From Diogma glabrata (taxonomy: Eukaryota; Arthropoda; Insecta; Diptera; Cylindrotomidae): a stretch of DNA of 64,000 nt. The notes beneath the pieces were generated by a model, which worked only from the letters and a program-made list of their open reading frames with translations, was not told the DNA's origin and ran no database searches. Location of the stretch: positions 391,059,269 through 391,123,268 of the forward strand of contig OY856187.1 of assembly GCA_963693315.1 (NCBI GenBank). Reading direction: 5' to 3'. Position numbers and translations under genes: made by a program. The number at the start of each line of letters is the position of its first letter. Position 1 is the stretch's first letter. This document shows, one piece after another, positions 10,973 to 21,828 of the stretch.

Positions 10973-10975
10973 AAT
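10973..10975. other. tail-to-tail LTR inversion junction
   Basis: Two LTR copies truncated at almost the same internal point face each other with only a few bases between them. This makes a palindrome whose arms, with ORF3 and satellite included, reach beyond 1.6 kb each side. Confidence 0.85.
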
Positions 10976-11543
10976 GTTGGATCCTCCGTTATATTTAGAC
11001 TTCCCAAAATGTTAAATCGCCAAAATGTTGGAGATGTTCAGATGAGTTGTAGATGTAATTAATAACACTCAGAACTTAAACTTCCATAAAATCATTTATT
11101 GAATATTCAAAGATTTCACAATTTGATTTTAGTAATTACTTGTATAACAAATTTCTTAAATTCCTGTTACAACTTTTAATAATAACAACCAAAAATTAGA
11201 GCTTCTTAGCTCACACAAAACCACACCACAACTGACTCTGATTAGCTTCAGCAAAATCAATTTTAAATGTTTGACCAATCAGCGGTCAGGTGAACTCATA
11301 TTTCGTTTTATAAAATAAGTTGATTACGTGCTTAAAATTGCAACTAAGCATTTTTGAACTACTAAGAAATTGAATTCTTGTTTATTATTTGAATTAAGAA
11401 ATCTTAAATATGAAATTGTTTAATTAACGAAATTTGATTTAGGTGAATACCTTATACAATGTATGTTTATACACCGGGTGTATAATGTGTAAAGAACTTT
11501 AGAATTGTACATGACTAAGGGACTGGTGTGGTGGACCACAACA
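10976..11543 (-). mobile_element. truncated LTR, minus orientation
   Basis: Near-identical to the LTR at 2,361-3,025, lacking the same ~95 bp at its sense 3' end. Its sense start is at 11,543. Confidence 0.85.
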
Positions 11544-11562
11544 TTACCCCGTTATTATAAAA

Positions 11563-11595
11563 AGATATTCCTTACAATTATGCTAAGGAATATCT
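11563..11595 (-). other. stem-loop upstream of 3' LTR, copy 3
   Basis: Third copy of the 12-bp hairpin in the same position relative to the LTR. Confidence 0.75.
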
Positions 11596-11922
11596 TATAG
11601 ATAGCACTATTTCATTTTAGACATTTTAATTGCTGGTTGGTCAGTTGTAGCGTTTACAAAATTCTTTTGCCTCCCTTGAATTTACATAAAAATTTCACAG
11701 GGATTAATATTAAAATTCAGTATCATAAAATATTACCTTAAAATACAATGTTTATTCTTAAATCTAAGTACAATAATATTTTATGTAATTATCAAATATT
11801 ATTATTTAATTATTCATTTCAGATAATAGTAAGTCAAATAACAACAATAAAACCATCAATTAAGCAAAAGGTTCTTTCATTTATTCATCTTATTCCCTTT
11901 CCTTCACTGAGACCACTATAAT

Positions 11923-12165
11923 CTATACTATATTTTGAGCTTTCAAATGGGTTACAGTGGCTTTAACAAATCTTTGTTTTAAATATTTTATAAAAAAATA
12001 AGCGAGTCCTAAGAACATCAAACATAGGAATATCCCCATTAGAGTGTATGCAGTGAAACGTCCTCCTTCGACGGGACTATTTGTTAACTGATTATTGCTC
12101 ACCGACTGAGGTGCAATGATTACCTCCTTGTCTTTAGTACTTTGGTTTCCCATAATGAATCCCAA
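11923..12165 (-). CDS. ORF3: small putative myristoylated membrane protein, copy 3
   Basis: Identical in predicted protein to the copies at 3,405 and 9,783, in the mirror-image arm of the palindrome. The features are the same: second-ATG GNQST start, one membrane span, basic tail. Because the arms are near-identical over their whole length, this copy adds nothing about selection. It does show the frame survived the rearrangement unbroken. Confidence 0.6.
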   Translation of the reverse strand: MGFIMGNQSTKDKEVIIAPQSVSNNQLTNSPVEGGRFTAYTLMGIFLCLMFLGLAYFFIKYLKQRFVKATVTHLKAQNIV

Positions 12166-12281
12166 TTTAAAATAAATGCTCCGGAATACCTATGTAAGAT
12201 AAATAAATTCTGGTAATTACACGAAATTTTAAAGTGACACAAGCTTTAGCACGTGTATAAGCAAGAGGTAGGTTAGTGAGT

Positions 12282-12424
12282 TTAAGTAAAGTATGGTTTC
12301 AACCCGTTGTTGTGGATTGTTTTCCTTTTGCCCTTAATCCACAATGTAGAAGTAACTTCTGTGGGGACTTGTATCACTTCGAAAAACACATTCGGCTTAT
12401 TATCTAAGTATATATTCTCTTTGA
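12282..12424 (-). pseudogene. integrase C-terminal tail remnant, copy 3
   Basis: Same HNNRLKPYF-type terminus as the other two copies, followed in sense by ORF3. The 167-bp segment missing from unit 1 is present here, between this tail and the satellite. Confidence 0.5.
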
Positions 12425-12615
12425 GCAAGCTAACATTGATAACAGGATTAAGTCTTGACAAGGTTAAGTGTCAAAGAGAACAGAATTAAACAATCTGTGT
12501 GTATTAGAGTGATGACATTGAACCCCTATATATGATAAAATAGCTCACTCTTTTTTTCATAGGTAAATGTTAACATCTTCAATTTTTTAGCCTTTCCAGA
12601 TGCATTAAATGTGAC

Positions 12616-12992
12616 CAAATCCTTTCCAATCCTATCCAATCCTATCCAATCCTATCCAATCCTATCCAATCCTATCCAATCCTATCCAATCCTATCCAAT
12701 CCTATCCAATCCTATCCAATCCTATCCAATCCTATCCAATCCTATCCAATCCTATCCAATCCAATGCAATCCTATCCAATCCTATCCAATCCAATGCAAT
12801 CCTATCCAATCCTATCCAATCCTATCCAATCTTATCCAATCCTATCCAATCCTATCCAATCCAATGCAATCCTATCCAATCCTATCCAATCCAATGCAAT
12901 CCTATCCAATCCTATCCAATCCTATCCAATCTTATCCAATCCTATCCAATCCTATCCAATCCTATCCAATCCTATCCAATCCAATGCAATAG
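12616..12992 (-). repeat. 10-bp satellite array 3
   Basis: About 37 decamers with the CCAATGCAAT (GCATTGGATT in sense) variant at intervals. Its arrangement resembles the gag-proximal part of array 2, including single ATCTTATCCA variants at matching spacing, so the arrays share descent rather than independent expansion. It is joined directly to an LTR fragment. Confidence 0.95.
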
Positions 12993-12996
12993 ATAA

Positions 12997-13102
12997 TTTA
13001 GGTGAATACCTTATACAATGTATGTTTATACACCGGGTGTATAATGTGTAAAGAACTTTAGAATTGTACATGACTAAGGGACTGGTGTGGTGGACCACAA
13101 CA
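12997..13102 (-). mobile_element. LTR end fragment, outer boundary
   Basis: The last ~106 bp match the sense start of the LTR up to CCACAACA, after which the DNA is unrelated to the element. It marks the outer 5' edge of the array. No target duplication can be checked because the other edge is beyond the gap. Confidence 0.8.
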
Positions 13103-14972
13103 AGGTTAAATAATAACACCAGTTTAATTTATTTTCACAACAGTTTTATTTAAAACTTTATTCGCCAAGAATGATAATTATTATTATTTATTTAATTGAG
13201 ACTTTATTCCCCAAGAATAATACTTATTATTATTTATTTATTTAATTAAAACCTTATTCACCAAGAATAATAATTTTCTTAAAGTTATGTTTTATTAACT
13301 TAGAAATTTTTGGAGCTAACTGCTCACTATTTTGTTTACTAATTAATTTTTTAACGACGATATTTTAAGTCGTGAAAAAAGATATTGAATATAATAATGC
13401 TTAACGCGAACGTACACTGGATACGTAAAGTACACTGGTTAAGTGATTTGAAAAGTTAAGTGATTCGAAAAGTTAAGTGAATTGAAAAGTTGACTAATAA
13501 GTTGACTAAACTGAAAGGATGGGCTGGTCACCACACATGCTATTGATTATTTTTAAGCAAGGACTAGTGTATTTCCATAACAGGGAAAGAAAGTTCCATC
13601 ATCCACTAGTTTAATACAGGCATTGTTACTTATCCTCACCAACACTTGTCATGAGCTCTCTCCTTGGTAATATAAAGAAAATAATTTCTATTTCCTTATT
13701 CTTGATCATTTCTGCACCATTGGTATCTTCAGGATTTTAAGCTCAGTTATTCCAGGCTTCATTTTTCTGATCAAGTACCCACAACAAAGATAAATAAAAA
13801 AAGGTGCAGGTTAAAAGTTTCTGAAACTCGGACTACACAATTAGGAGCGTCCAGACCACAGCAACCACCCCGAAAATCGACATCCACCTATTAATGAGTA
13901 GTTACTATTTCATGGTTACGATCTATTTCTGAAGCAGACCATACAACTAACCATTGAGTCTATTAATGCAACAAAAAAATTAATGGAACCAGATCACTTA
14001 ACAATTGGTTACCATTCAAAGGTTACATTAAACCTAAAATTGCTTCTGCGATCGAAATTTATACATAAACAGAATTTAAATAATGATAAGTTAAAATATG
14101 AAATAATTATTAAATTAATAACGAACCGACATTGCTTCCGTGTTCCACGATGTTCGCTAATTGAGCTCCTCCAAAAATGTGTGGTGAATCAATTTAAAAT
14201 ATTTGATCCCAAAATAACAATCCTAAGCTCGCTAAGGGAGCCCTTCCAAAAAAATGTTGTGATGAATTAATTTAAAAAAATTTGATCCTAATGTAACAAT
14301 CCTAAGCTCGCTAAGGGAGCTCTTCCAAATATGTTGTGGTGAATCAATTTAAAATATTTGATCCCAAAATAACAATCCTAAGCTCGCTAAGGGAGCTCTT
14401 CCAAATATGTTGTGGTGAATCAATTTAAAATATTTGATCCCAAAATAACAATCCTAAGCTCGCTAAGGGAGCCCTTCCAAAAATTTTGTGGTGCTACAAT
14501 TTCCTTATAAATAAAAAAAATCACTGTCAATGACTGTAACAATAATTTTCATTTCCAAAAGACAATGGCGTGGTAATTTATTAATTATTTCTTGTAGGTA
14601 GCAGCAACTCAAATCAAATAATCTCTATCACAAAAATATGAAACACTATCGTGATATTAATTAATTATTGTAGACGGCAGTAACTCAAATCAAACAATCT
14701 CCATCACAAACATAAGAATCACTATCGTGATATTAACTATATATTGTAGACAGCAGCAACATAAATCAAACAATCTTCATCACAAAAATATGAATCACTA
14801 TCGTGATATTAACTATTTCGAAACGAAATGGCGTGGAAATTTAATAATTAACTATTGTAGACAGCAGCAACATAAATCAAACAATCTTCATCACAGAAAT
14901 ATGAATCACTATCGTGATATTAACTATTTCGAAACGAAATGGCGTGGTAATTTAATAATTAATTATTGTAGC
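13103..14972. repeat. non-coding region with several tandem repeats
   Basis: No gene is seen. At about 13,155-13,285 a ~57-bp unit ending in CCAAGAATAATAATT is present three times. At 13,438-13,500 AAGTGATTYGAAAAGTT recurs. At 14,145-14,490 a 76-79-bp unit with CCTAAGCTCGCTAAGGGAGC is present four times. At 14,580-14,972 a unit with TATTGTAGACAGCAGCAAC and ACTATCGTGATATTAACTA repeats at 75 and then 111 bp. Frames within these blocks are repeat artefacts. Confidence 0.75.
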
Positions 14973-15166
14973 CAGTGGCGGATATAAGGAAAAAGGCCCA
15001 GTGGGCAAAATTTTTTCAGGCCCCCCCCCCCATAGAAAATTATGTTGTGTCAGGTGTAACATCTAAAGTGAAAGCTATATATTTAAAGAATTAAACGAAT
15101 ATAAAAATGTTTTTATTTATTCATCTAGCTTTATAAAAGTTTTATTCTTTTTTACATAGAGAAAAT

Positions 15167-17805
15167 TCACATATTTTTGAACCCTCTTCTCGCTTTCTTC
15201 TCCGCGAAAACTTCGATGGTTGCATCCAGATCAATTTGATTGGCGACTTGCTGTTCGATGAAAAGTATGCTGAAATCGTCCAATGCTTCAGCACTCATTG
15301 TAGAACGTTGACGATCTTTGACTCTCTTCAATGAACTCATTGTTCGTTCTGCGCTGGCAGTGCTGACGGGAAGGGTCAAGAATAAACGCAATAAACTGCA
15401 GCACTCCGGGAAACTGCTGATCAAATTTTTTTCAACGATGAAGTTCAAATATTGCAATGGACTATGCTTGGTAGAATCTTGTTCTTGTGAGAAATATATA
15501 TCCGCAAAACCGATTAACTCATACTTCAGGGCAGTTGTAAAAAAAGTTGGATATTTCTCCATCAAATTGCACACATTTTTTTCAAATTCTTTTTCTTCCA
15601 TGTTTTTGAAGGATTCAGGTTTGAGAAATCCGAAAAGTGAGTTTATCTCATCAAAACCTTTGGCCCTTTCTTGTAATTCACTGCACATTCTGTCCAGAAC
15701 TTCAAAGTACCCAATGCGATGTTTCGTTGCCATATCCAAAGAACTGTCCTCTGCTTTCTCGCCTGGCATTTTTTTCGTTCGTCGTTGTCTAATGATCGGA
15801 AAATCCAGATTCTTCCATCCCATCTTCTCCCATTGAGATTTAGCTTTCGAAACGAAAGAATCATACTTGCTCTCCTCACGCAAGTTTTGCAAGTTCTTCA
15901 TTACATTTTCGAGACAATTTTGGGCCATCAAAAGGTCAACTTCTTTTTTCTGTAATTGCACTTCAGCAATGTCAATGAATGATAGGACTGACTGCCACCA
16001 TGTCAGGTTTAGTAAAAATAGCCAATTGATCGCCAACAGTAGAGAATTTGCGTCCATTATATCTTCTCCAGTAGCCTTTTCTCTCGATGTTTCTCGTTCT
16101 AAACAGTTGACAACACAGTCAAGATTTTGGATAATTGCTTCTACTGCTTTCAGTCGTGCAGACCAACGAGTATCACTCAAGCCTTTGATGTGGAGTCTTC
16201 GTTTCTGTGACAGCGCTTCGCTTTCGATATCCTCCAATGGCACAGCACACTGTTCATCTTGTGTCTCTCTTCGACAGTCAGAGTTGGTCTCAAAAAGTTC
16301 TAGTTTCAATTCTTCCAGAAGTTGGATGCCGAAAGATTTTGTATTTGGAGACAGATTTTTGCTTTCTTGCAAAAGGTTTTCCCATCGCCGATGAGACTGC
16401 GAGAAGTATTTGAAAATTCGCTGTAATGTTGCGAAAAAGAGTTTGATTGAAGGGCTGGCAAATTTTTCAGCTGCATGAGATAGAACCAGGTTGAGTTGAT
16501 GTGCTGTACAATGGATATACGGAACGAAGGCCTTTTCTCCAACATATCTTCTGATAAGTGCTTGTAATCCATTCAGCTCTCCTGACATAACGGGCGCGCC
16601 ATCGAAAGCTTGACCACATAGATGACTTTTTTCGAATAGATATTTTTCAAACAAGACCCCAATGATGTTATGAGAAATCGAGACAGCATCCCCTTTTTTG
16701 ATTCGAATGAAACATAAAAAGCGTTCTTTGATGCATAGTATCTTGGCTCCTGTCTCATTTTTTTGGATTGTAACGTATCGCACCAATATAGCCATTTGGT
16801 CCAAGTGAGCAACATCAGTTGTTGAGTCAGCGATCAGTGTGAAAAATTTTGCTTCTTTGCATTCATTAATAATAAAATTTCGCGTTTGATCAGCCAAGAT
16901 ATTCAATAATTCGAATGTAATGGTTTTGCTCAAGTACTTTATCCGATTCGAGGATTCGATGTGATCGTGTAGAGTCGAGTTATGGCGGGAGATGAGTTTG
17001 ATGATAGACAAATATATACCAGGATTTTCTTCATCCATTTTTTCACGATGACCTCGAAACGCGACACCCAAGCCAGACAAAGTTCTTATGGTATCAAAAA
17101 AAATGTTCAGGACGTAACGCCATTTTTTCGCTTCTTCGCTAATTTGTTGATTTAGTTGATGACTGATATCGGATTTCTTGAGAAAACTTGCTGCTGCAAC
17201 TGCATTCTGGAGATGAGTCTTGCTCAAACTGTGTATTGAAATGGATCGCTGAACATGTTTCCAATCCGTGTAACCAGTGCACCATATACCTTTTTTCGTA
17301 TCCTCATTTCCAAATAGCCAGCAATAATGGCAATAAGCAAGATGTAGAGTCGGTGAGTATGATAACCAAGGGCTAAGATCATTTTCTTCGAAAGGCTTCT
17401 GCGTACGTTTATAATAATACTGCGAGTTGAAATGGCGCCCATTTTCTGTGAGTTTGAATTTGCCATTGGGCATATCAGCTTCTGTAGGTTGACAAGGGCC
17501 AGCAAGTAAAAGCATTCTTTTCTGGTCTTCGTTTAAAATCTGATTTTTATAAATTCCTTTGTCATTGTTAAATTTCGAAACTATTGGCGGTGCATTCGCA
17601 GAAAGTAATAATTCAGATTCGGACATTGGTTCTTTATCAAATGAATCAGTGAGTGCGAAGTTATCTTTTTGTTCATTATTAAAAAACGATTGGTCATTAA
17701 CACTTCTGTCGACGGAGGATTTTTCTCGACTAACACTAGTCTCAGGTCCAGTTTTTATCAGTTCATTGTATCCGCTCTTCATTTTCTTGTTCTCCTGCTT
17801 TTTTT
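15167..17805 (-). CDS. hAT transposase, main exon
   Basis: This exon holds 871 codons from the ATG at 17,782, without a stop; the exon itself probably begins at 17,805 after an acceptor. Domains in order: a TTF-type zinc-finger region (about residues 100-190, with YCHYCWLF), a DUF4371-like region (about 215-345), RNase H-fold motifs including LIADSTTD and CGQAFDGA, an HCTAHQLNLVL block near 420, and the C-terminal hATC dimerisation block (FLTLPVSTASAERTMSSLKR near 805). This resembles ZMYM-type hAT transposases. Catalysis needs three acidic residues: ADSTTD supplies the likely first and AFDGA the second, and a C-terminal Glu is likely in the hATC part. Length is normal or slightly long. It may still be functional. 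Confidence 0.9.
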
Positions 17806-18086
17806 CTGTAACAGTAAAAAAACAAAATTAAAAAACAGTTATCTGATGTAGTATGGAATCTCTGATCATACTAAATCGTAGAGGCTTTATGAAAATGTTT
17901 AAATCGTTTTTGTAGAAATTGAAATAAAAATTCTACATTCTAATTCTACCCCAATGTTCGTACTTATGTGAACTTATATATCAAATGAAGTAGCATTTTT
18001 CAAGATTTCACAGCTCTACATTTCATATTCAATAATCATTTCGAAATAAGGAACAAAAATTTGTATAAGTTGAATTTCTACTATAC
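17806..18086 (-). other. predicted intron in hAT transposase
   Basis: In sense it begins GTATAGTAG after CGAG and ends TTTTACTGTTACAG, both close to insect consensus. Joining the flanks keeps one reading frame. It is 281 bp long. Confidence 0.6.
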
Positions 18087-18365
18087 CTCGGTCATTATAA
18101 ATTTCTGGGTGGATTAGCGGTGATTTTGTAGATAATGTTTCATCGCTTGATTCGGTATGTCTTTTGTTGGATGAACTGGCGGATAGGGATTCTTGTTCTG
18201 CTGGAAGAAATCCGATTTCCGTGGAGTTTTGATCATCGTCGTTTTGAACTTCAACTGATGTTAGTCAGCTTTAGTCTGCTTAGGGTCGATTCCAGCATTT
18301 TCCAATTTTCTTTTTTCTCTAATTTTTCTCTTTTCAAATCCACTTTTTTCTTTTGTTTTTTCCAT
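18087..18365 (-). pseudogene. hAT transposase, predicted 5' exon(s)
   Basis: Upstream of the intron, about 55 codons (with LPAEQESLSASSSNK) are in frame with the main exon. Further upstream an ATG at 18,365 opens a basic stretch (SGFEKRKIREKRKLENAG) typical of the N-terminus of this hAT group. It is out of frame with the downstream part and meets a stop near 18,260. Either a small indel has broken the N-terminus or another short intron lies there; an acceptor-like CTAACATCAG is present. If the break is real, translation could still start at the internal ATG of the main exon. Confidence 0.45.
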
Positions 18366-19259
18366 TTCCAATTTTTAAGCAAAATATATAGTAGAATCAG
18401 ATCTACCATGGAAAAATATAAATTACTAGGTTATGTTATAGTAAACAAAATTCTCACACAGAGCAATATTTAATGTACATACCTAGAGTATCTGGAATCA
18501 GGTTTTATTTATCGAATGAATTCACATTTTACATTGCAAACCACTGCGGCACTTGTCCATAAACACTGGATAAATGACGGATAAATATTAACAAAAATGG
18601 ACATTTCACGAGAATTCAATATTTTCTTCGCTTAAAAAAAAACGTCAGCTCTGGGGAATAAAAAAATCGGATTTCTCTTCATAATAATTTTTTTCAAAAA
18701 CAAAACTGGAATTACGAATTTTTTGCTTTCTACAACTATATTTTTCATGGTTTTTATTTTTTATTCTAAAATGCATCATGTAATTGAATGATGGACGCAC
18801 AGATCACTATGACAGAAAATTTTTAAGCAAAATATATAGTAGAATCAGATCTACCATGGAAAAATATAAATTGCTAGGTTATGTTATAGTAAACAAAGGC
18901 AGGGGGGCATCCGGGGGCCCCTTCAGAACGTTTTTGATAAGTCAGAAATATTCGACAAACTTTGAGAAAATCGTAGACGTTTTAAATAACTGATTGATTA
19001 CAAAAGTTATTTGATTTTATATTTAATTTACGATAGTTATCATGCATTGCAATTATTCTGATAACAGGGGGCCCCTGAATGAAAATTGAACTTGTGCTGT
19101 CCACAAGGGACTCACCGAAACATTTTTTCAACAAAAAAATAAAAAAAAGAAATCGAAGGTGTAACTTTCAGCAAGAGGGGCCCTGAAAGCCTTTCGTCGG
19201 GGGGGCCCAGTGGGCGAGCGCGCTTTTGCCCACCTGTTAAATCCGCCACTGATTGTAGC

Positions 19260-21559
19260 CATGAACACTTTTGTACATACAACTGATTTAAAGTTTGCAC
19301 ATAAACAAATCACTATATTAGCTATAATTAGAGACTAATATAACATTTTACTTTTTATTTTATTTTGGATGGCAACTAGCACTAGTTTTATCTAATTAAC
19401 TTTTCTTAATTCAACAACCTTTAGATCTACATGGCATTTTTACTTGATAACTATTAAAAGTAAATAGAACTGATGGAAATGAAAGAATTTACTTTTCAAT
19501 TTAATAATGATTGATCATTTATCTTTTTGATGAATTGTTGGTGAAAATGAGCGGTGGATAAGTTACCACATAAGTTACCACTCCTGAATGATTCCCAAGT
19601 TGAAAATAATAGAAGATAAGTATTTACTTACAATCTCGTGTCTCTACGTGGGTTATTTTAGGTTTATTATTTATTTTCCTTTCTTTTTCTCTTTGAGGTG
19701 GGGAGACGAAACTTGTAAGCTATATTATTGCAAGGCGCTGGATAAATTTTTAAATTAGCTTACACTCTTTAGTATAAGCTGCGTTTGCGTACTGTGAACA
19801 GTACTCAAGCTTTATTTTGGGACAAAGCTCTACAATTCCCGAGAGTCAATTCAAAACACAATAGGTATTAAATAAGTTATCTATATATATTTTTCTTTTC
19901 TCATTTCGTGCTCACTAGATTACATGACGAGAGAGAATTAATCCCGTATGGTCGCTCAAGTGCTACACACTTCAATAACCATTGGCAACAAATCCAACAG
20001 GATTGTACACAACAAAGTTTAACTTACGGTGAATCTTACTAAGTAACTTAGCGGTAACAAAACCACCGCCTATAGAAGCGATCAAGACAGTTTTAAATAC
20101 CGTATAGGGTGAAGGTCACTTCAACAGCAATTTTGTTTTCACTATACTAGAAATCCATTAGATCTTGTCACCGTTACCTGTCCTTTTGTGTCCTGATTTA
20201 CACTAATCTGTAACATTTTCTGGTTTAAATCACTTGATGGGCAAAACACACACACACAGAATATATTTTTATTTCCACAATTCTATTATTCGTTGAGTAT
20301 AATTGAACTACCATAAAAGATTTACGTTTTAAAATTTCTATTTTGCGAACAAACACGAGATTTGTTTGTGTTTTAATTTGATTTGAAAAAAAAAATACTT
20401 TTATTTTTCAATTGAATCTTCGGATTCAATTTATTTTTATTGAGTAGAAGAACTATATAAAATGTTAATGCTTCAGCATAACAATTCTTAGACTAAAGAA
20501 CAATAATTTGTGTATTCTTTTATATGCTAAAATTAAATGTGATAACAATAATGGTAAATAATATGAATGACAATATAATCAATGTTTAGTCATTATTTGT
20601 ATTGATTTAAAATATTTGTAATTGCTAATTATGTTTCAATACAAAATTGTCTCATGTATATTATGATTCATATCTTTATCTATTTTAATATTTTTATAAT
20701 GATTTGAGTTACTCATTTCTTTATCTGTTTTAATGGTTACTTGGGATGTAACTCACGCGTCTTAAGGTTATGTATATCCGACCAAGCTGTCAACAAAAAA
20801 CAAAACCAACAACAACTCTCATTACATCAGCAAAAAAACTGAATAGCAAAATAAAAGTGCTTACACGCGTAGTACATTTTTCGTGAAATTTAGTTGGTTT
20901 ATTTGTTGTTTGAAAATTAATAAGGAACGCGGCGCAAACATAAAAATAGTTTGTTTATTTCCTTTTTTGTTAATTACGGTGTTACTTTATTTTTTTGTTT
21001 TTAAATTCAAATGAAAATTCACCAGACCTCAGAGTCACAATCGATTAGCACCAAAAATAATAATCTGAATACGAAGCTGACTGCCAACTTCTATATATAG
21101 CAGTTAATGCCGTTTGCCAACAATAACGAATCGTTAAGGCCGTTTCTTGGGAAATTTTATTTCCTTTTCGTTGATTATTGTAGCCATAAAAAAAATTGGT
21201 ACAATTAACTGGTGTTAAAAATTGGAAAAGAATTTTAAAAAAATGATTACAAAATGATTTTAAGAAATTATATTCAACAAAAAGGAAACCAGAAACACCC
21301 TTATAAGTTCATGACAGTACAGCCAACGATTATATTCCAATTCAAAGACATTGCACACTGCTTTATGACAAGTTTTTTTTTGAAACAGAAAAAAAAGGAT
21401 TATGAATGGAATATAAGAAATTATGTTTGACAAAAAAAAAACAAGAACAACTACAAAAGTTTCTGCTTTGGCGAATTCAATACGTGTGGACAAGCAGGGC
21501 GAGTCCCAATTACAAAGATGGATTACTAGCCTTATACGATTACGAAATCGAATCCTAGC
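19260..21559. other. AT-rich interval, no gene recognised
   Basis: I see no domain-bearing frame, RNA gene or terminal-repeat structure in this 2.3 kb. A short CA run occurs near 20,250. The right end abuts an eroded integrase, so part of it may be the lost 3' end of that gypsy element. Confidence 0.5.
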
Positions 21560-21569
21560 TTCGTAACAA

Positions 21570-21828
21570 TCGTTCTAGAGATCCATTAGACTGCGGGTGA
21601 TAAGCTGTGGTATTAAATTTTTTGATATCCAAGATTTTGCATACTTTTTTAAACATCTCGCTCATGAAATTGCTTCCTTGGCCGGTAAGAATGCTAACGG
21701 GTGAACCAAATTTACAAACAAAATTATCAACAAAAGCTCTCGCAACTGAATTGGTATCTTGTGATTCAAGACATACTGTAATGGTATCTGAGGAACCATT
21801 TCCTCTTATACTGATTTTTCCAAATTAA
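21570..21828 (-). pseudogene. integrase core, distal part (element B)
   Basis: Minus-strand reading gives the end of the catalytic core: FGSPVSILTGQGSNFMSE (catalytic Asp region; the usual TDQG is TGQG here, so the Asp is lost) and then TAYHPQSNGSLER with the expected Glu. The frame breaks on both sides. It is separated from its proximal half by about 830 bp of AT-rich DNA. Confidence 0.75.

Larger units (their letters stand above)
2361..13102. mobile_element. three-unit palindromic retroelement array with satellite cores
   Basis: Three units of one gypsy-type element alternate in direction (minus, plus, minus). Unit 1 is LTR, ORF3, integrase tail, satellite and leader. Unit 2 is leader, gag, satellite, integrase tail, ORF3 and truncated LTR. 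Unit 3 is truncated LTR, ORF3, integrase tail, satellite and LTR fragment. Inversion points lie at about 5,765-5,795 in the leader and at 10,973-10,975 in the LTR. The right edge at 13,102 is a true LTR end next to unrelated DNA. Protease, reverse transcriptase, RNase H and most of integrase are absent from every unit. Confidence 0.85.
14973..19251 (-). mobile_element. hAT transposon, autonomous-looking
   Basis: It starts CAGTGGCGGAT and ends ATCCGCCACTG, with a second shared inner block (GTGGGCAAAA). Both sides carry the 8-bp duplication ATTGTAGC (14,965-14,972 and 19,252-19,259), the hallmark of hAT. It landed in the 111-bp tandem repeat. An 80-bp sequence occurs twice inside (18,370-18,449 and 18,818-18,897). 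One open transposase frame is present. Confidence 0.93.

Noticed and set aside
3950..12992. Decamer satellite as telomeric repeat
   Set aside because: Insect telomeres are usually TTAGG; GGATAGGATT does not contain it, and the arrays are embedded in retroelement units in both orientations.
2361..13102. Array as a Drosophila-type foldback (FB) transposon
   Set aside because: FB arms also contain short tandem repeats, but here gag, primer site, LTR and integrase tail show an LTR element, and there are two inversion centres rather than one.
14727..14987. 86-codon frame with repeated peptide
   Set aside because: It arises from the 111-bp tandem repeat.
15318..16413. Plus-strand frames antisense to the hAT transposase (15,318, 15,719, 15,867, 16,207)
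   Set aside because: They are shadows of the 871-codon transposase and contain no domain.
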